Shown here: positions 1 through 10,519 of the stretch, piece by piece | Position numbering within the stretch: position 1 is the stretch's first letter | Layout: every line of letters begins with the position of its first letter | Assembly (NCBI GenBank): GCA_963662175.1 | Contig: OY759223.1 | Coordinates: 5,055,549-5,119,548, forward strand | Reading direction: 5' to 3' | DNA from: Aradus depressus | Lineage: Eukaryota; Arthropoda; Insecta; Hemiptera; Aradidae | Length of the DNA: 64,000 bases | Notes under the pieces: generated by a model | Databases searched by the model: none | Seen by the model: the letters and a program-made list of their open reading frames with translations, nothing else | Told to the model about the DNA's origin: nothing | Made by a program: the position numbers and the translations under genes

Positions 1-855
1 CTAATGAACTTAGACGACCGAGTTGTCTGCACTTTACCGAGATTCAACGCCGGTTTTCATTATTATTATTATTATTATTATTATTCAGATTTTTTCAAAT
101 TATTTGATTATTTTACTTGAAGGTTCAGGAAATCTATTTTCTCTTCATCTTTTGAATATAAAGTGGCTACAGTCTTGAATGAAAAAAAAAAAAAAAAGTC
201 TCAGTTTCCGATCTTCAAATGGATCCCTCAAACATTGTGTTTTGACTCTATTTGATCAAAATAAATGATTTCCCTGTGTCGCCCCTCCCCCCCTTCCTTG
301 AAGTACCCCCCCCCCCCCCCCCTCCCACCACCCCACACTCCCTCCTTCCTATGTTTCTATCCTTTCCACTCCTTCATTTCCAATTCCATGAATTCCAATA
401 TGTTCCTTTTCACCTCGTTCTCCTTCTTGCTTCTTTCTACCTTGAAAATAAGTCCTGGAAGTCCGTGGGCTTACATAGATGAGGTCATATGATTCTCTGG
501 AAACGAGATATATAAATAAGGAAAATATGTAATTTATAAATAAGTTCACAATTAATTATTATATGGAAACCTTTTTAGTTGATGTCTCATTGTTTGTCGC
601 CCTATTGTTCGTTGTCTGCTTTCTACTTATTTTTAGGATCTCTTAGATTGAAGAACTATACTTAAAATTAATATTTTCTTATATTTTTCTATTTTTTTTA
701 TTGTTCAACTATTTTTATTATTAATTCTTATACTTAATGTTATTACTTTTAAATGTTTAAAGTATTTCATGAAAACCCTCTCTCCGGACGGCCATAGCCA
801 CTTTTAGTATTATATATATATAATAGTATATGGTATGTAATAGTATATATATAAT
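1..855. other. gene-free AT-rich stretch with simple repeats
   Basis: No coding signal. It holds an (ATT)n microsatellite at about 57-86, an A run at 182-197, a C-rich pyrimidine tract at about 287-345 and TA-rich sequence near 810-855. The small open frames over the pyrimidine tract are low-complexity Pro/Leu translations and are not genes. Confidence 0.6.
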
Positions 856-1194
856 AGTTAGTTATAATAACTCATGCCCGGGCTTTAACTACGAGGTCAT
901 ATCGCCTGCGAACAGAGCGCTCTTTCGTCGCTGGTGGACATGAGCCCGACTCTACTGTGGGAGTCCTAATTTTGCCTACCCTAAATATTTACTTACCTAG
1001 GGCAGGGGTCATTAACGAGTATCTGACATCGTACAGGCTCGGGACCATCGCTTAACGTCCCAACCGAAAGACGGAGTGCTTAAGATTATTTTACCTCCCA
1101 GATAAAATAAACTAAAGGCCTCGGTCGGGTTTCGAACTCACGATCTTGAAGCTCAGAAGGCAAGCACGCATACCACTGAGCTACCGGCGCCCTC
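856..1194 (-). mobile_element. SINE S copy, near full length
   Basis: Read on the minus strand, the tRNA-like head (GGCGCCGGTAGCTCAGTGG) is at the high-coordinate end. The B box and the GTTCGAAACCCG-like block, the hairpin around CTGGGAGG, the central GTCC...GGGACGTTAAGCG block and the CTCATGCCCGGGC block follow in order. The tail reads as AACTA-type units (TAGTTAGTTA on the + strand). No convincing target duplication was seen. Confidence 0.9.
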
Positions 1195-1544
1195 TCTCTT
1201 TTCCAATGTGTTTTTTTAAAATTACGTCTATGGATTATGACCCTTGTAATAAAAGTTGCCCGAGGGCAGTAATATATTTTTAATTAGTTCTCCTCGGGGT
1301 TCTATCAGATATCTTGATTGTTTTTAGTTTCGTATCTTTTTACAGGGCAGGCTCCCCATAGATCGCGTGTTCCCTATCTGCACCTTGGTGCTACAGGAAA
1401 GCGTTAAGCCCTATCCAGCTACGTTATTATTATTTCTTTTGTTAAACATAAACTTCTTCCATTGCAACCTTAACATATGAAACGAATGCAAGATCCATTT
1501 GAAACAGTGACTTGCATGTATTTGAGGAAGATTAAGAAATATAG
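1195..1544. other. gene-free stretch
   Basis: AT-rich sequence with no recognised repeat. A GC-richer patch at about 1345-1420 looks like an old retroelement 3' region, but I could not match it to another copy in the window. Confidence 0.4.
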
Positions 1545-1955
1545 GCCGTATTATTTTTCGATGGGCACACTAGTCACATCAGTGTAAGGATAACTGAGAA
1601 AGCTATATCTAATAATGTAGTGTTAATAAAATTTCCTAGTCACTTGATAGATAGTCTGCAACCCCTTGACAAATGTGTATTTGGGCCTGTGAAAACCGAA
1701 TGGGACTCCAAGCTGGTTGATCACGGCAAAACTCAAATGGGCAAGGCACATAGCCTACTTCTTAAGTCTATGTTCACCAAACTCTTAGGAGAGCTGTGGA
1801 CAACATCTATGAAAAGAAACAACATAATTGGTGGTTTCAAACAAACAGGAATTTTTCCAGTGGATTCTTCAAAAGTTTCAACAGATTTTTTCAACCCTGT
1901 GGACCTAGCTCGATGCAAAAGAATCTCCACTTCTCAGCAACCTGCTATGGTATAG
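1545..1955 (+). pseudogene. pogo/Tigger-type DDE transposase, C-terminal fragment
   Basis: The frame is open from 1545 to the stop at 1953-1955 and begins in the middle of a transposase. It shows FFDGHTSH (codons from about 1554), where the Asp matches the second catalytic Asp of pogo-superfamily DDE_1 transposases. It then shows SLQPLDKCVFGPVK and a GGFKQTGIFPVD block, which correspond to the usual 'LQPLD..F.P.K' and 'GF..TGI.P' motifs of the family. The N-terminal DNA-binding domain, the first Asp and the final acidic residue are missing, and no terminal inverted repeats are visible. An in-frame stop lies upstream at 1542-1544. Another frame from about 2007 (ELESEENYMEEPLDL) may be a frameshifted continuation. 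This is a dead relic, and the family call is fairly secure. Confidence 0.8.
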
Positions 1956-2140
1956 TCTGCTAGCAGCTCTTCTGACCCTCCAGTCGAGTATGAACTTCGT
2001 AAGAACTTGTTTCGTCCATCACGTGACATTGTCCCAACAAATGAACTAGAAAGTGAAGAAAACTATATGGAAGAACCTTTAGATCTCTGTATGAGAGTAC
2101 TACGGGAAGGGAATGCTTTCCAAGCGGCACCACCAATTGC

Positions 2141-2266
2141 GGTTGGATTCGTAGTGGCGGTGGTTGCTGGGGCCACCATTGAGGTTGGATTCGTAGTGGC
2201 GGTGGTTGCTGGGGCCACCATTGAGGTTGGATTCGTAGTGGCGGTGGTTGCCGGGGCCACCATTGG
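2141..2266. repeat. 42-bp minisatellite, three units
   Basis: Three nearly identical 42-bp units start at 2141, 2183 and 2225, each beginning GGTTGGATTCGTAGTGGCGG. Because 42 is a multiple of three, the array is open in several frames and gives 14-residue repeats (for example AVVAGATIEVGFVV). The open frames here come from the repeat and are not evidence for a gene. Confidence 0.9.
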
Positions 2267-2880
2267 ACGCCAGATTCTGACTGGTTGTTCCCGCGCCCTC
2301 CCTTTTTGATGGGATCCGTGTTGGTAAGGAATCAGAAAGTCGAAAAACATGCAATTCCGTTGAAAATTCAACATCTACATTCTGTACCGTTCACATAACT
2401 TGGGAGTGAGTCACAATAACTTTACTGACTTCTTATAGCTAGAAGACGTAAAATCACTGTATTTTTTTTCTTGGAAAAGAAGTTGAACAATTTTATATAA
2501 TTTTGGAAAAATAATGAAGACATATCTAAAAGACTTTCATTTCATTACAATACTTGAAATTACATGAAACATCAACTAAAAGTGTGTTGAACAAACGTTA
2601 AATATTTTAAGTAACCATAATAGGATTGATGTTAGAACTTAGAGGGTCTTTATCTTGTGAAAACTTTTTGAAGTTTGTTGTAAAACTTAATTTTGAAGCC
2701 TCTCTTGGACAGAGACTGAATCACATCAAGTCATTCTGTTAATGTGCCCATGGGTCTAACTCATAAAACACTGTTTTTTCCCCCTGCATTTAAAATTTTC
2801 ATTCAAAAATAAGTCCATCTCCAAACTGTTATACATAGGATATCTCAGACTAACGTGATTACAAATTTCTTCATGTTGGA
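2267..2880. other. gene-free stretch with an H-element scrap
   Basis: The segment at about 2325-2376 (GGAATCAGAAAGTCGAAAAACATG...) matches the minus-strand head of the H family. The remainder is AT-rich without recognised features. Confidence 0.5.
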
Positions 2881-3170
2881 AGCGTGTTAGTTAGTTATTA
2901 TGACTCATGCCCTGGCTTTAACTACGAGGTCATATCGCCTACTACCAGAGTGCTCTTTCGTCTCTCTGGTGGACATGATCCCGACTCTACTCCTAAATTT
3001 TGCCTACCCTAAATTTTTATTCACCTAGGGCAAGGGTCTTTAACGAGTACCTGATATCGTACATACTCGGGACCATCGCTTAATGTCCCATCCGAAGGAC
3101 GGCGTGCTTAAGTTTATTTTACGTACCAGATAAAATAAACCAAGGGTCTCGGTCGGGAGGAGCGTGTTAG
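2881..3170 (-). mobile_element. SINE S copy, 5'-truncated, with TSD
   Basis: The tail side (TTAGTTATTATGACTCATGCCC) begins directly after AGCGTGTTAG at 2881-2890. The copy ends in the GGTCTCGGTCGGG block, without the tRNA-like head, just before a second AGCGTGTTAG at 3161-3170. The perfect 10-bp duplication around a 5'-truncated copy is the hallmark of target-primed reverse transcription. Confidence 0.92.
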
Positions 3171-4062
3171 GAATATCAGGAGTGTAGACTGTGTGGAGGA
3201 TAGGACCAAGGACGCTACCTTGACCGCTTCCACAGGCTTTTATTCAGATATCATGTGTGAATTCACTTGATCCAGTCTAGTCGCAATCTATACCCAGATT
3301 TTGGTAACACTCAAGTTACACAGGAGTGTTGTTCGTGACCATCTAACCATCATTACTCCAATATTCGTATTTTATGATAACATTCAGTTATTTTTCTAAA
3401 GAAACATCAACACTTTACACTGTAAATTTTGTACAATTGTATTTTCAGGGATGTTTTTTTCCACTGACTAAAATGAGGTCCTCTTTTGAGAGTTATAATT
3501 AGTAAAATCATCAAGAAGTCCCTTTTCGACCGAGGAAGGACTGAGTTAGGGTAGAAGAGCACTTCACCCGGTCCTAATTGCTGCTAATCTCATCATTTGC
3601 CCGTCGTTTTTGCCCTCCTTAAGCAATATCCCCCGAGTTTGCCACAATCATTTGCCCCTTTAGGATGTGTGTCATTTTCATGAAATCACAAAATCAACAG
3701 GCAAAAGAGAATTATCAATAAAATAGGAGTTATATACAACGGAGTTATACAATATACAACACTTATACAAACATATACATAAACAAACTAAGTTTTCGCT
3801 CCCTCTCTAAATCCTCTTTTTTATTTGCAGTAGTTATGGGCTTCTGTAGTCACATATTACATTTCGGTTGCTTTTGTTAAGCGCTATTTTGGGCTGACAA
3901 TTGACAATATTTATTACTTATCACAGGGCTGTAGACAGACTAGTTTCTGGGGGAGGTGGCGTAAGATTTGTCGCAAGGTGGGGGGCTCAAACCTGGAGTA
4001 GATTAAATGATGAGGTCATTCAAACGGACCTTGGACAAGCTGTTAAGTTTTACTTTCTCAGC
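3171..4062. other. gene-free stretch
   Basis: AT-rich intergenic or intronic sequence. I see no repeat family shared with the rest of the window and no splice-bounded coding segment. Confidence 0.5.
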
Positions 4063-4200
4063 TATAGGATGTCTAGGGGAAGTTATGTAATCGGTCAGAA
4101 ATTCGATTTTGAGTTTTCACTAAAAATTCATGTTTTCCAACCCCCGATTCCAAAAAAAAAAAAAAAAAAACAGTCCCATGTTGTGTGTTTGTCTGTGAAC
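4063..4200 (+). mobile_element. H element, 5' head only
   Basis: It contains the family head: ..TATAGGATGTCTAGGGGAAGTTATGTAATCGGTCAG.. (split here by length), then the TTCACT..TTCATGTTTTCC block, the internal A run and the 'TCTGTGAACACGA' block. Subrepeats and tail are absent. Confidence 0.8.
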
Positions 4201-4269
4201 ACGACTTTTTAAATGTGGACTCAGAAACCCATAATAAGAACACCTTTTGATTTTAACTTAAGGCTTAAC

Positions 4270-4756
4270 TAAAAAAAAAGGTCGTCGGTGAATCACCAGT
4301 TATGTACTTCCCCAGCACGAATTAATTAATTACGTTTTCGCTCTCCCTCCAAACCGTTTGAGCTAAAACGCACTATATGACTTACATAGGGGCTTCTGAA
4401 TCATCATACTGAATGTTGTGTCGATACATTCATTACGTTGGCAGTTATTAGAGTTTTTGAGTCGAGCCCCCCCTTCCCTGTGTCTTTTCCTTTTCTTGCA
4501 CCGATTTCACAGAAAACTATTGACATTCTTATGGTGGAATGTTAGAGTTGTTCCAATATCCCCCTTCTCTTTGGCTGATTCTCCTGAAAATTGATTTGTG
4601 TCTTTAGAGGCTTTATTTAAAGGCTTTTTATTTAAAGGCTCTAAATTTAAAATATGAAATTTCGTGTCAATACATTCATTAGATCGGCAGTTATTAAAGT
4701 TTTTGTGTTAAGCCTCCCCCTAATCCCTTCTTCTTTTCGAAAATAAGAAATTGTCG

Positions 4757-4797
<41 letters not shown>

Positions 4798-5125
4798 TCG
4801 GCACACACACCGCCCTAGCCATCCATGTATTATTATTTCTAATATAACTAATTATTTACAACATCCATGGCCCCGGGAGGGAGTTCTATCTACAAAATAA
4901 AACTCACTCCTGGACGGGATTCGAACTCACAAACCATGGTGAGACCATGCGACCAAAGCCCTACGCTCTAGCCCGCACGGCCACCGTGGCTCCCTCAATT
5001 GTCGCCCTTAGATGATTCTGGATACACATATAAACATTCGTGTCGATACTTTCAATTTATCGGGAGTTAACGTGTTCACACACATATACACACAGACAGA
5101 ACTTTTTTATTTTTTATTTTTTGAA
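4270..5125 (-). mobile_element. H element, minus strand, split by SINE T
   Basis: Starting from the low coordinate, this reads as the reverse of the family: A run, GTCGGTGAATCACCAG hairpin, GTACTTCCCCAG, the TTTTCGCTCTCCCTCC block, then subrepeats containing TCGATACATTCATTAC and GGCAGTTATTA. The last subrepeat resumes at about 5006, after the 4758-4996 SINE insertion, and runs to the GAATCAGG block near 5125. The 5' palindrome is missing. Confidence 0.85.
4758..4996 (-). mobile_element. SINE T: poly(A)-tailed tRNA-derived SINE with TSD
   Basis: The minus strand reads AGGGAGCCACGGTGGCCGTG (tRNA-like head), an A-box-like GGCTAGAGCGTAGG, a B box GAGTTCGAATCCCG, a short unrelated body, and a long A tail (the T run at 4758-4794 on the + strand). 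It is flanked by AATTGTCGC at 4749-4757 and 4997-5005. It is a different family from SINE S, with a different head and a simple poly(A) tail, so it probably uses a different LINE partner. It is inserted in an H element. Confidence 0.9.
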
Positions 5126-5299
5126 TCAGGTAAACATGAATTTCCGTTAAAATGTGCAAATTTCTGACTAATTACATAATTACATACTTTCTCTATACCT
5201 TGTGCATAGTTTAGAAAGTGAATATTCAAACATAAGCAGGATCTAGATGGTTTGACTGCTTGCATTATTAGCACGGTTTCCATTTCATTTTTTAAACCT

Positions 5300-5447
5300 G
5301 AATCTCCCCCCCCCCCCCCCCCTCTCCCCTGAAATACCCCCTCTCCCCCCCTCCCCTGAAATACCCCCTCTCCCCCTCTCCCCTGAAATACCCCCTCTCC
5401 CCCCCTCCCCTGAAATACCCCCTCCCCTGAAATACCCCCTCTCCCCA
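5300..5447. repeat. C-rich minisatellite
   Basis: After a C run at about 5307-5322, a unit of roughly 22-24 bp (CCCCTGAAATACCCCCTCTC) repeats five to six times with small length changes. The minus-strand open frame rich in Gly-Arg-Gly across it is an artefact of the repeat. Confidence 0.9.
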
Positions 5448-5742
5448 CCCCAAGGTGTTTTTCCCCATTTTTTGTTTAGTACATCTAGTTCCTAATACAT
5501 GGCGGGAGCCTGTCGTAAAAAGGCGGCATATAGTGACTTCGAAATGAGCGGGAAATATAGCCTGTGATAAAACAGGAGCATATTGTAGACATTTTCAGCC
5601 TAAACATTTTATAGCGCTTTTATACTCATGGAGATATTGTCACAAGAATGTTCACTTATATATAAAATACATTTTTGTGTAATTTGTGTTTATGAACTTC
5701 GTTGACAGTTCTCTGGCCTATGTTAATATATAAATATAATGA

Positions 5743-5968
5743 AGCATAGCGTGCTTGTCTATTGTGCTCAAGATTGTGAGTTCGAACCCTATCGAGGCCC
5801 TATTTTATATCACGAACTTAAAACATCTTATGGGCTCTGTACAATGTCAACTACTCATTAAAGACCCCCTATCCTAGATAACTAAAATTTAAGACTCTCA
5901 CAGTAAAATCGGGCTTATGTTCACCAGAACGACAGAAACTCTGGTAGTGGGCGATATGACTTCGTGTT
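5743..5968 (+). mobile_element. SINE S copy, diverged and truncated
   Basis: It starts within the head (GCGTGCTTGTCTATTG), keeps the B box (GAGTTCGAACCCTA) and then AAAGACCCCCTATCC, TCATGT/TTATGTTCACCAGA and the GGCGATATGAC block. It lacks the central GTCC...GGGACG segment and the tail. Confidence 0.8.
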
Positions 5969-6060
5969 GGAGAACGGCATGAGAACAAAATAAAGATGTA
6001 CTAAAGCAATTGTACGCAATAAATACAAAATTTGATGTTCAGAATTTGCTTAACTTTTAT

Positions 6061-6428
6061 ATTGTATAATAGAGCGCGCCGGTAGCTCAGTGGTATGCGT
6101 GCTTGCCTTCTGAGCTCAAGATCGTGGGTTCGAAACCCGACCGAGGCCTTTAGTTTATTTTATCTGGGAGGTAAAATAAACTTAAGCACGCCGTCCTTCG
6201 GATGGGACGTTAAGCGATGGTCCCGAGCCTGTACGATGTCAGCTTCTCGTTAAAGACCCCTACCTTAGGTGAATAAAAATTTAGGATAGGCAAAATTTAG
6301 GACTCCCACAATAGAGTCGCGCTCATGTCCACCAGAGTGAGGAAAGAGCGCTCTGTTAGTAGGCGATACGACCTCGTAGTTACAGCCCAGGAATGAGTCA
6401 TAAAACCTAACCTAATCTATTGTATAAT
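6061..6428 (+). mobile_element. SINE S copy, full length, with TSD
   Basis: ATTGTATAAT occurs at 6061-6070 and 6419-6428. Between them lie a complete head (GCGCCGGTAGCTCAGTGG, A box; GGTTCGAAACCC, B box), the 11-bp-stem hairpin around TCTGGGAGG, the central block, and a tail ending AAAACCTAACCTAATC. This is one of the best reference copies of the family in the window. Confidence 0.95.
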
Positions 6429-6498
6429 TCCACAAAAATATATTGAGTACATACATACGATAGCCTAAGCCGTTTTTATTTAGATATCACCCTATTTA

Positions 6499-6620
6499 GA
6501 GGGCGCCAGTAGCTCAGAGGCAGCTACTGACTTCAAGATCGCGGGTTCGAGACCCTCCCGAGGCCCTTAGGTTTTTTATCTGGGAGATTAAAAAAAAATC
6601 TTAAGCACATCGTCCTTAAG
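6499..6620 (+). mobile_element. SINE S copy, 5' third only
   Basis: The head GAGGGCGCCAGTAGCTCAGAGG, a B box GGTTCGAGACCC and a hairpin region reading TTAGGTTTTTTATCTGGGAG followed by a long A run. This is a variant of the hairpin arms (AGGTTTTTT) rather than the common AGTTTATTTTA. It stops after ATCGTCCTTAAG. Confidence 0.85.
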
Positions 6621-6654
6621 TTTCCCTCAAAAAACACTTAGATATATTCCTTAT

Positions 6655-7095
6655 AGACATTTAGTTTACATTCTTGAGGCGCTATAAGTTTGTTCGTCTT
6701 GATCCTATCTCAAATCTGAGGATTATTAACGATTGGAAGTTTTATATGGAACGTTTTTGATTAAGTAATAAACATAAGCGGCATTTTGTAAAATGTAGTT
6801 AGGTCCCGAAGGAAAATGGCCGCAACTTTCGTCCGATTTCCACCAAAATCTAATTAGATCTAAGTTAGCACGTGACCTCTTCATTCCAAATATCAAGTTC
6901 AGAGCTACAATCGTCTTTGTGGTAGATCTCCTCACAACTTTCCAATCACAAACACAAACTCACAGACAGATATCATCGCGAAAATGGTCAAACGTATTCA
7001 GAGGACCTAGAAACATGAAAATCCTTTGAAACCTCGATCTCGAATTTTCGCATGATTACAATACTTTCTTATACTATAGGTGTAAGAAAGTAAAA
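6655..7095 (-). mobile_element. H3 element (relative of H), minus strand
   Basis: It shares sequence over several hundred bases with 41395-41475 plus 42555-42910, for example GCGCTATAA..TTTGTT, CATAAGCGGCATTTTGTAAAATG, ATGGTCAAA and CTCGATCTCGAATTTT. The high-coordinate end is an imperfect palindrome, TACTTTCTTATAC...GTGTAAGAAAGTA. Read on the minus strand this is followed by TTGTAATC, the same arrangement as the H-family 5' end. Confidence 0.8.
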
Positions 7096-7344
7096 AGCAA
7101 GAAAAGGGACGGAGGCTAGCTTGGAAAATTAATATGTGTAAAATATGAGGAGATGTTAGCGAGTGGAAGTTTACCATAGGGTCTGAGGTAAAGTGATGCG
7201 GTAAGAGGGTCTGATTAAGTAGCAGCTTTGTGAAGGTAAGGGGGGGGTTATTGTGCACCAAAGTTTGTATGATTCACTCAACCAGGCCCCCTCCTCTCCG
7301 CACCGCAGACCTTCTGCTTTACAGTGATACATCTGAGAGGTTGA
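7096..7344. other. gene-free stretch
   Basis: No recognised feature. The two minus-strand open frames crossing it show no domain I recognise. Confidence 0.4.
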
Positions 7345-7500
7345 CCCGGTTGGAGCATTACCCTGCGTTGCACTTTTTCTCATAATATCTTTCATGTTAT
7401 TCCTAGGCAATTCTTCGACAATACATTCATGACGTTGATATCTTCAATGATTCATATGGAGATGAGGCTTATATTCCTTCGAATCTCGGAAAAAAGGCAA
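7345..7500 (+). repeat. repeat E fragment
   Basis: It matches the early part of the repeat at 31822-32345 (CTCATAATATCT..., TCTTCGACAATACATTCATGACGTT versus CCTCGACAGTACATTCATGATGTT, GAGGCTTATATTCCTTC versus AAGGCTTATAGTCCTTC). The diagnostic start of repeat E is not preserved. Confidence 0.65.
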
Positions 7501-7555
7501 TGATGTTTTTTGTTTTGGTATGAGAACAAATTTTAGGCAGATGTGGTCATCGTAG

Positions 7556-8240
7556 CTACTAGTATTTTACAAGCAATAGCGTAATCACATCTAGTAAGTA
7601 CTGAGCAACGCTTCACAACCATGCTAGTATTTGTCATGCAACGCTGGATACTCGAGCTAGTTCATACTTAGAAACGCTGGTCATCACAGCTAGTATAGGT
7701 CTTCCAACGGCGGACATCCGAGCTAGTTCATACTTAGAAGCGCTGGTCATCACAGCTAGTACCTGCGGTGCGGCGGACACCCCGTCTAGTATTTACGGTG
7801 TAACAGTGGAGCTAGTTCTTATTTAGAAACGCTGGTTTCCACAGCTATATGGGTTTTCCAACGGCGGACATCCCAGCTAGTTCATACTTAGAAGCGCTGG
7901 TCATCACAGCTAGTACCTATGTGTCTTCCAACGGTGGACACCCCAGCCAGTATTTACGGAGCAACGGTGAAGCCTCACCTATTTCATACTTAGAAACGCT
8001 GATCATCACAGCTAGTACCTATGTGTCTTCCAACGGCGGACACCCGAGCTAGTATTTACGGTGTAACGGTAGACGCCTCAGCTATTTCGTACTTAGAAAC
8101 GCTGGTCACCACAGCTAGTATGTGTCTTTCAACGGCGGAAGCCCCAGTTAGTATTTAGTTAGTATGATAGTTCATACTTGAAAACTGGGCACCACAGCTT
8201 GTATTTGGTCACGCAGCTAATGTGTGCCTAAAATCTTGCT
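7556..8240. repeat. complex tandem array (CAGCTAGTA modules)
   Basis: Two alternating modules recur: 'TTCATACTTAGAAGCGCTGG...CATCACAGCTAGTA' (near 7665, 7730, 7816, 7884, 7985, 8088) and 'CTTCCAACGGCGGACA..CC.AGCTAGT' (near 7690, 7856, 7926, 8028, 8128). A third module, 'TATTTACGGTGTAACGGT', is interposed. Spacing is about 65 bp early and about 100 bp later, so the array is of higher order and not a simple satellite. Every module ends in a variant of AGCTAGT. Confidence 0.85.
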
Positions 8241-9011
8241 AGTATTTGCCGAATTTTGAGATGTCACATAGTCTATATCCTTTGTTGGGCATACATCAAA
8301 AACTGTGCAAGTTTTGTGAAAATACGATCAACAGTTAAAGTGTGCACTTATTTTCCTTGACAAACAGAGACACAACAGGAGCCCAGGTGGCCTATCATTG
8401 AACTGACTATCCTAGATTCTACATTCAATGTTGATTCTCAAGAGAGGCGCTCTCTGTTGCATTTTTCCCTAACTACTTCATTACTCCCCTCTTCCGCAAT
8501 GAAAGAACCGCAAAATGTTACAAAAAGGGTATTTATGTTATTTGACGAATGTTGAGAGATTATTGTATATATTGAAAAGCGGCTTTCCTACCGGAAATGA
8601 TAAGAATGATAGGTCGAGATCATTAACTATTAACTAGATTCAATATCGACTGTGAAGGCCAATATTCAGTATCTGATCTTTGAGGTGGGGACAGTATTAT
8701 ACATACGAGAGCTGTGTTATCGGGTTAGCTCATCTGGGATTTAATAGACATAAATATGGTTGTAATTCAGTGAGAGGGTAGTACGGCAGCAGATAGGGGA
8801 GGAAATTAGGTGGAGAAGGAACCGGAACCAGACAGGAACTATATACTGACCGTAACGCCCCCATATACGTATCGTAACATTCAGGTTACCACCAAATACG
8901 AAAATATGAAATACGGCTAATCTTATTTATTATATTTTGCTTTTATATTTGTCATTATTATTTTATATTTTTTTTTAAATTTATTTATGTGCCAAGTACA
9001 AAAAATTATTT
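8241..9011. other. gene-free stretch
   Basis: AT-rich, no coding segment recognised. The segment near 8241-8370 has the general look of an old H-like or E-like repeat, but I could not align it securely. Confidence 0.35.
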
Positions 9012-9290
9012 TCCCTTCTTAGTTCCCACAATAATCCTCTAGTTCGTGCCCTCCATTCTGCCATACTTCGACGGCTTGAGCATCAATGGCCTAGAGACCT
9101 CCTTAGCAGCAGCAGTGACAGTGACAGTGATTAGTTACAAAAGAGAGGAAATCAGTGACTAGGGAGTGTCACCACTGGGTGATTTCTCCCCTCTTGACAT
9201 TTTGACATTGCCAGTATCTCTCTATTAGCATATTTGCTTGTTGTATATAATTTTATACAGTTGTAAATATATGTTTGTAAAAAAAAAATG
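9012..9290 (+). mobile_element. Jockey-type LINE 3' fragment
   Basis: It shares CAATGGCCTAGAGACCTCCTTAG, AGGGAGTGTCACCACTG, CTCTTGACATTTTGACATTG and ATTTGCTTGT with 21395-21617 (and more weakly with 41760-42030 and 49770-49870). These are the last codons and 3' UTR of one LINE family. It ends in a short A run at about 9281-9290. Confidence 0.75.
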
Positions 9291-9299
9291 ATTAATTAC

Positions 9300-9366
9300 T
9301 TTGGAGGATCGGCTATAATTGATTCGTGTGGGGAGATACATAGGCGGTGATTTACCGACCAACTTT
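9300..9366 (+). mobile_element. H element, 3' tail only
   Basis: It reads TTGGAGGATCG..., TTGATTCGTGTGGGGAGATACATA, then the hairpin GGCGGTGATTTACCGACC. This is the diverged terminus of the H family (inverted-repeat piece, then hairpin). Confidence 0.75.
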
Positions 9367-9379
9367 ATATTTGTTGTTA

Positions 9380-9483
9380 ATAGTTTGTTCTCATTCTCAG
9401 AATAGACGTCAGAACAATCCGAAATATCGTCGTGAAAAGAACACTTCCGAAAGAGTTATAAAAAATAGTAAAAACTGTATCTA
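9380..9483 (+). mobile_element. retroelement 3' region (U family) fragment
   Basis: It matches 11395-11520 (CTCAGAATAGACGTCAGAAC / GAGAAAGAGACGTAAGAACG; CGTCGTGAAAAGAACACTTCCG; TGTATCTACTGTATT). A SINE S fragment interrupts it at its 3' side. Confidence 0.65.
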
Positions 9484-9551
9484 CTGTATTTAGTTATTAT
9501 GACTCATGCCCGGGTTTCAACGCCTAGGTCATAATGCCTAGGTACTACCAG
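9484..9551 (-). mobile_element. SINE S copy, 3' end only
   Basis: It reads TTAGTTATTATGACTCATGC, CCGGG, the GAGGTCAT-like block and ACTACCAGAGCGCTCTT. This is the minus-strand 3' end with an AACTA-type tail, severely 5'-truncated. Confidence 0.8.
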
Positions 9552-9724
9552 AGCGCTCTTCTTTTATTATTTATTTACTAATTTATTTTTCTTGTTTTTC
9601 TCTTTTATATATTTTAATTTAATTATTTAATTTATTTTGTGATAATTATAAAAAATAATGTTTTAAATTATAAATAAAAAATAATAATTAATTGAATTAA
9701 TAAAATTAATAATAAATAAACAAA

Positions 9725-10020
9725 AATGAAATTACCATATTTCCTGTAGAAATTGTAGCTGGTATTTTACTAAATTTTGATTTCTACAGTAATATCCGAA
9801 AAGGGCCCTAAAAAATATCAAAAGTTCAAGACGTGCAATTTTGAAGAAAGTGCACGTATTTAAAAAAAATTCAATTAACAAATTTTTGATTTGGATTTCT
9901 TCTAAATTTACTAAAGAGATGCCATCTTGTTTTTCTAAATTTGCAAAAATGTTCAATCTACTCCAAAGGTATAAATTATCTTACTGGGTTAACAGGGAAA
10001 ATGAATAGCATAGAATAAGA
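9725..10020 (+). repeat. repeat D copy
   Basis: It shares long blocks with 45190-45404 (+) and 59195-59465 (-): CCTGTAGAAATTGTAGCTGG, AAATTTTGATTTCTACAGTA, GAAAAGGGCCCTAA, TTCAAGACGTGCAAT and GAGATGCCATCTTGTTTT. It is non-coding, of unknown class, with no clear terminal repeats. The minus-strand frame at 9732-9956 is not supported by the other copies. Confidence 0.75.
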
Positions 10021-10519
10021 GAAGAAATATTGGGTTTATTTACCTAAACCTACATTATTAATTGCATAACTAATATTGGTAATAAAAGAATTAAATTATT
10101 TTACAAAAAAAATTTTTACAAACTAATTACTTAAAAATAATCAGTCTTTATTCTGTTTTATTATTGGCCATTCTTTAAATCAATGTTATTTTGAGCATAT
10201 AAACATATTATTATATAAAAGTACCTCCTTTGCGCATCTATTTCACTGTTATTTCACACCTTTTTGGTTTACCACACCTTAGCCTAAAAATATTTCTCTC
10301 ACTAGACTGTCCAACTTCACAACTCAACTCCGACTCTCTTGACTATTTCAAACAGCTGACGTCATTTGTTCTCCATTCATTGGTTGTTCACATTTCGTTT
10401 TAAAACAAAATGCGACTAATCCATCTTTGTATATTTATTCACTATTCAAGTTACTTCACTCCTAACAGCTGTTTTTATACAAATAATAATAAATGATTTT
10501 TTAATATATTAATAGTTTT
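10021..10519. other. gene-free AT-rich stretch
   Basis: No repeat family or coding segment recognised. Confidence 0.5.

Noticed and set aside
2007..2374. Three overlapping frames on both strands
   Set aside because: Created by the 42-bp in-frame minisatellite; only the adjacent transposase remnant has homology.
5107..5448. 113-codon Gly-Arg-rich frame
   Set aside because: It is the translation of a C-rich minisatellite and its flanks.
6071..6145. Apparent tRNA genes (A and B boxes) at many places
   Set aside because: All continue into the same 345-bp SINE body, several have TSDs, and the heads lack a proper acceptor stem with discriminator end. They are SINE heads.
9732..9956. 74-codon minus-strand frame
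   Set aside because: It lies in repeat D, and the other two repeat D copies do not keep the frame.
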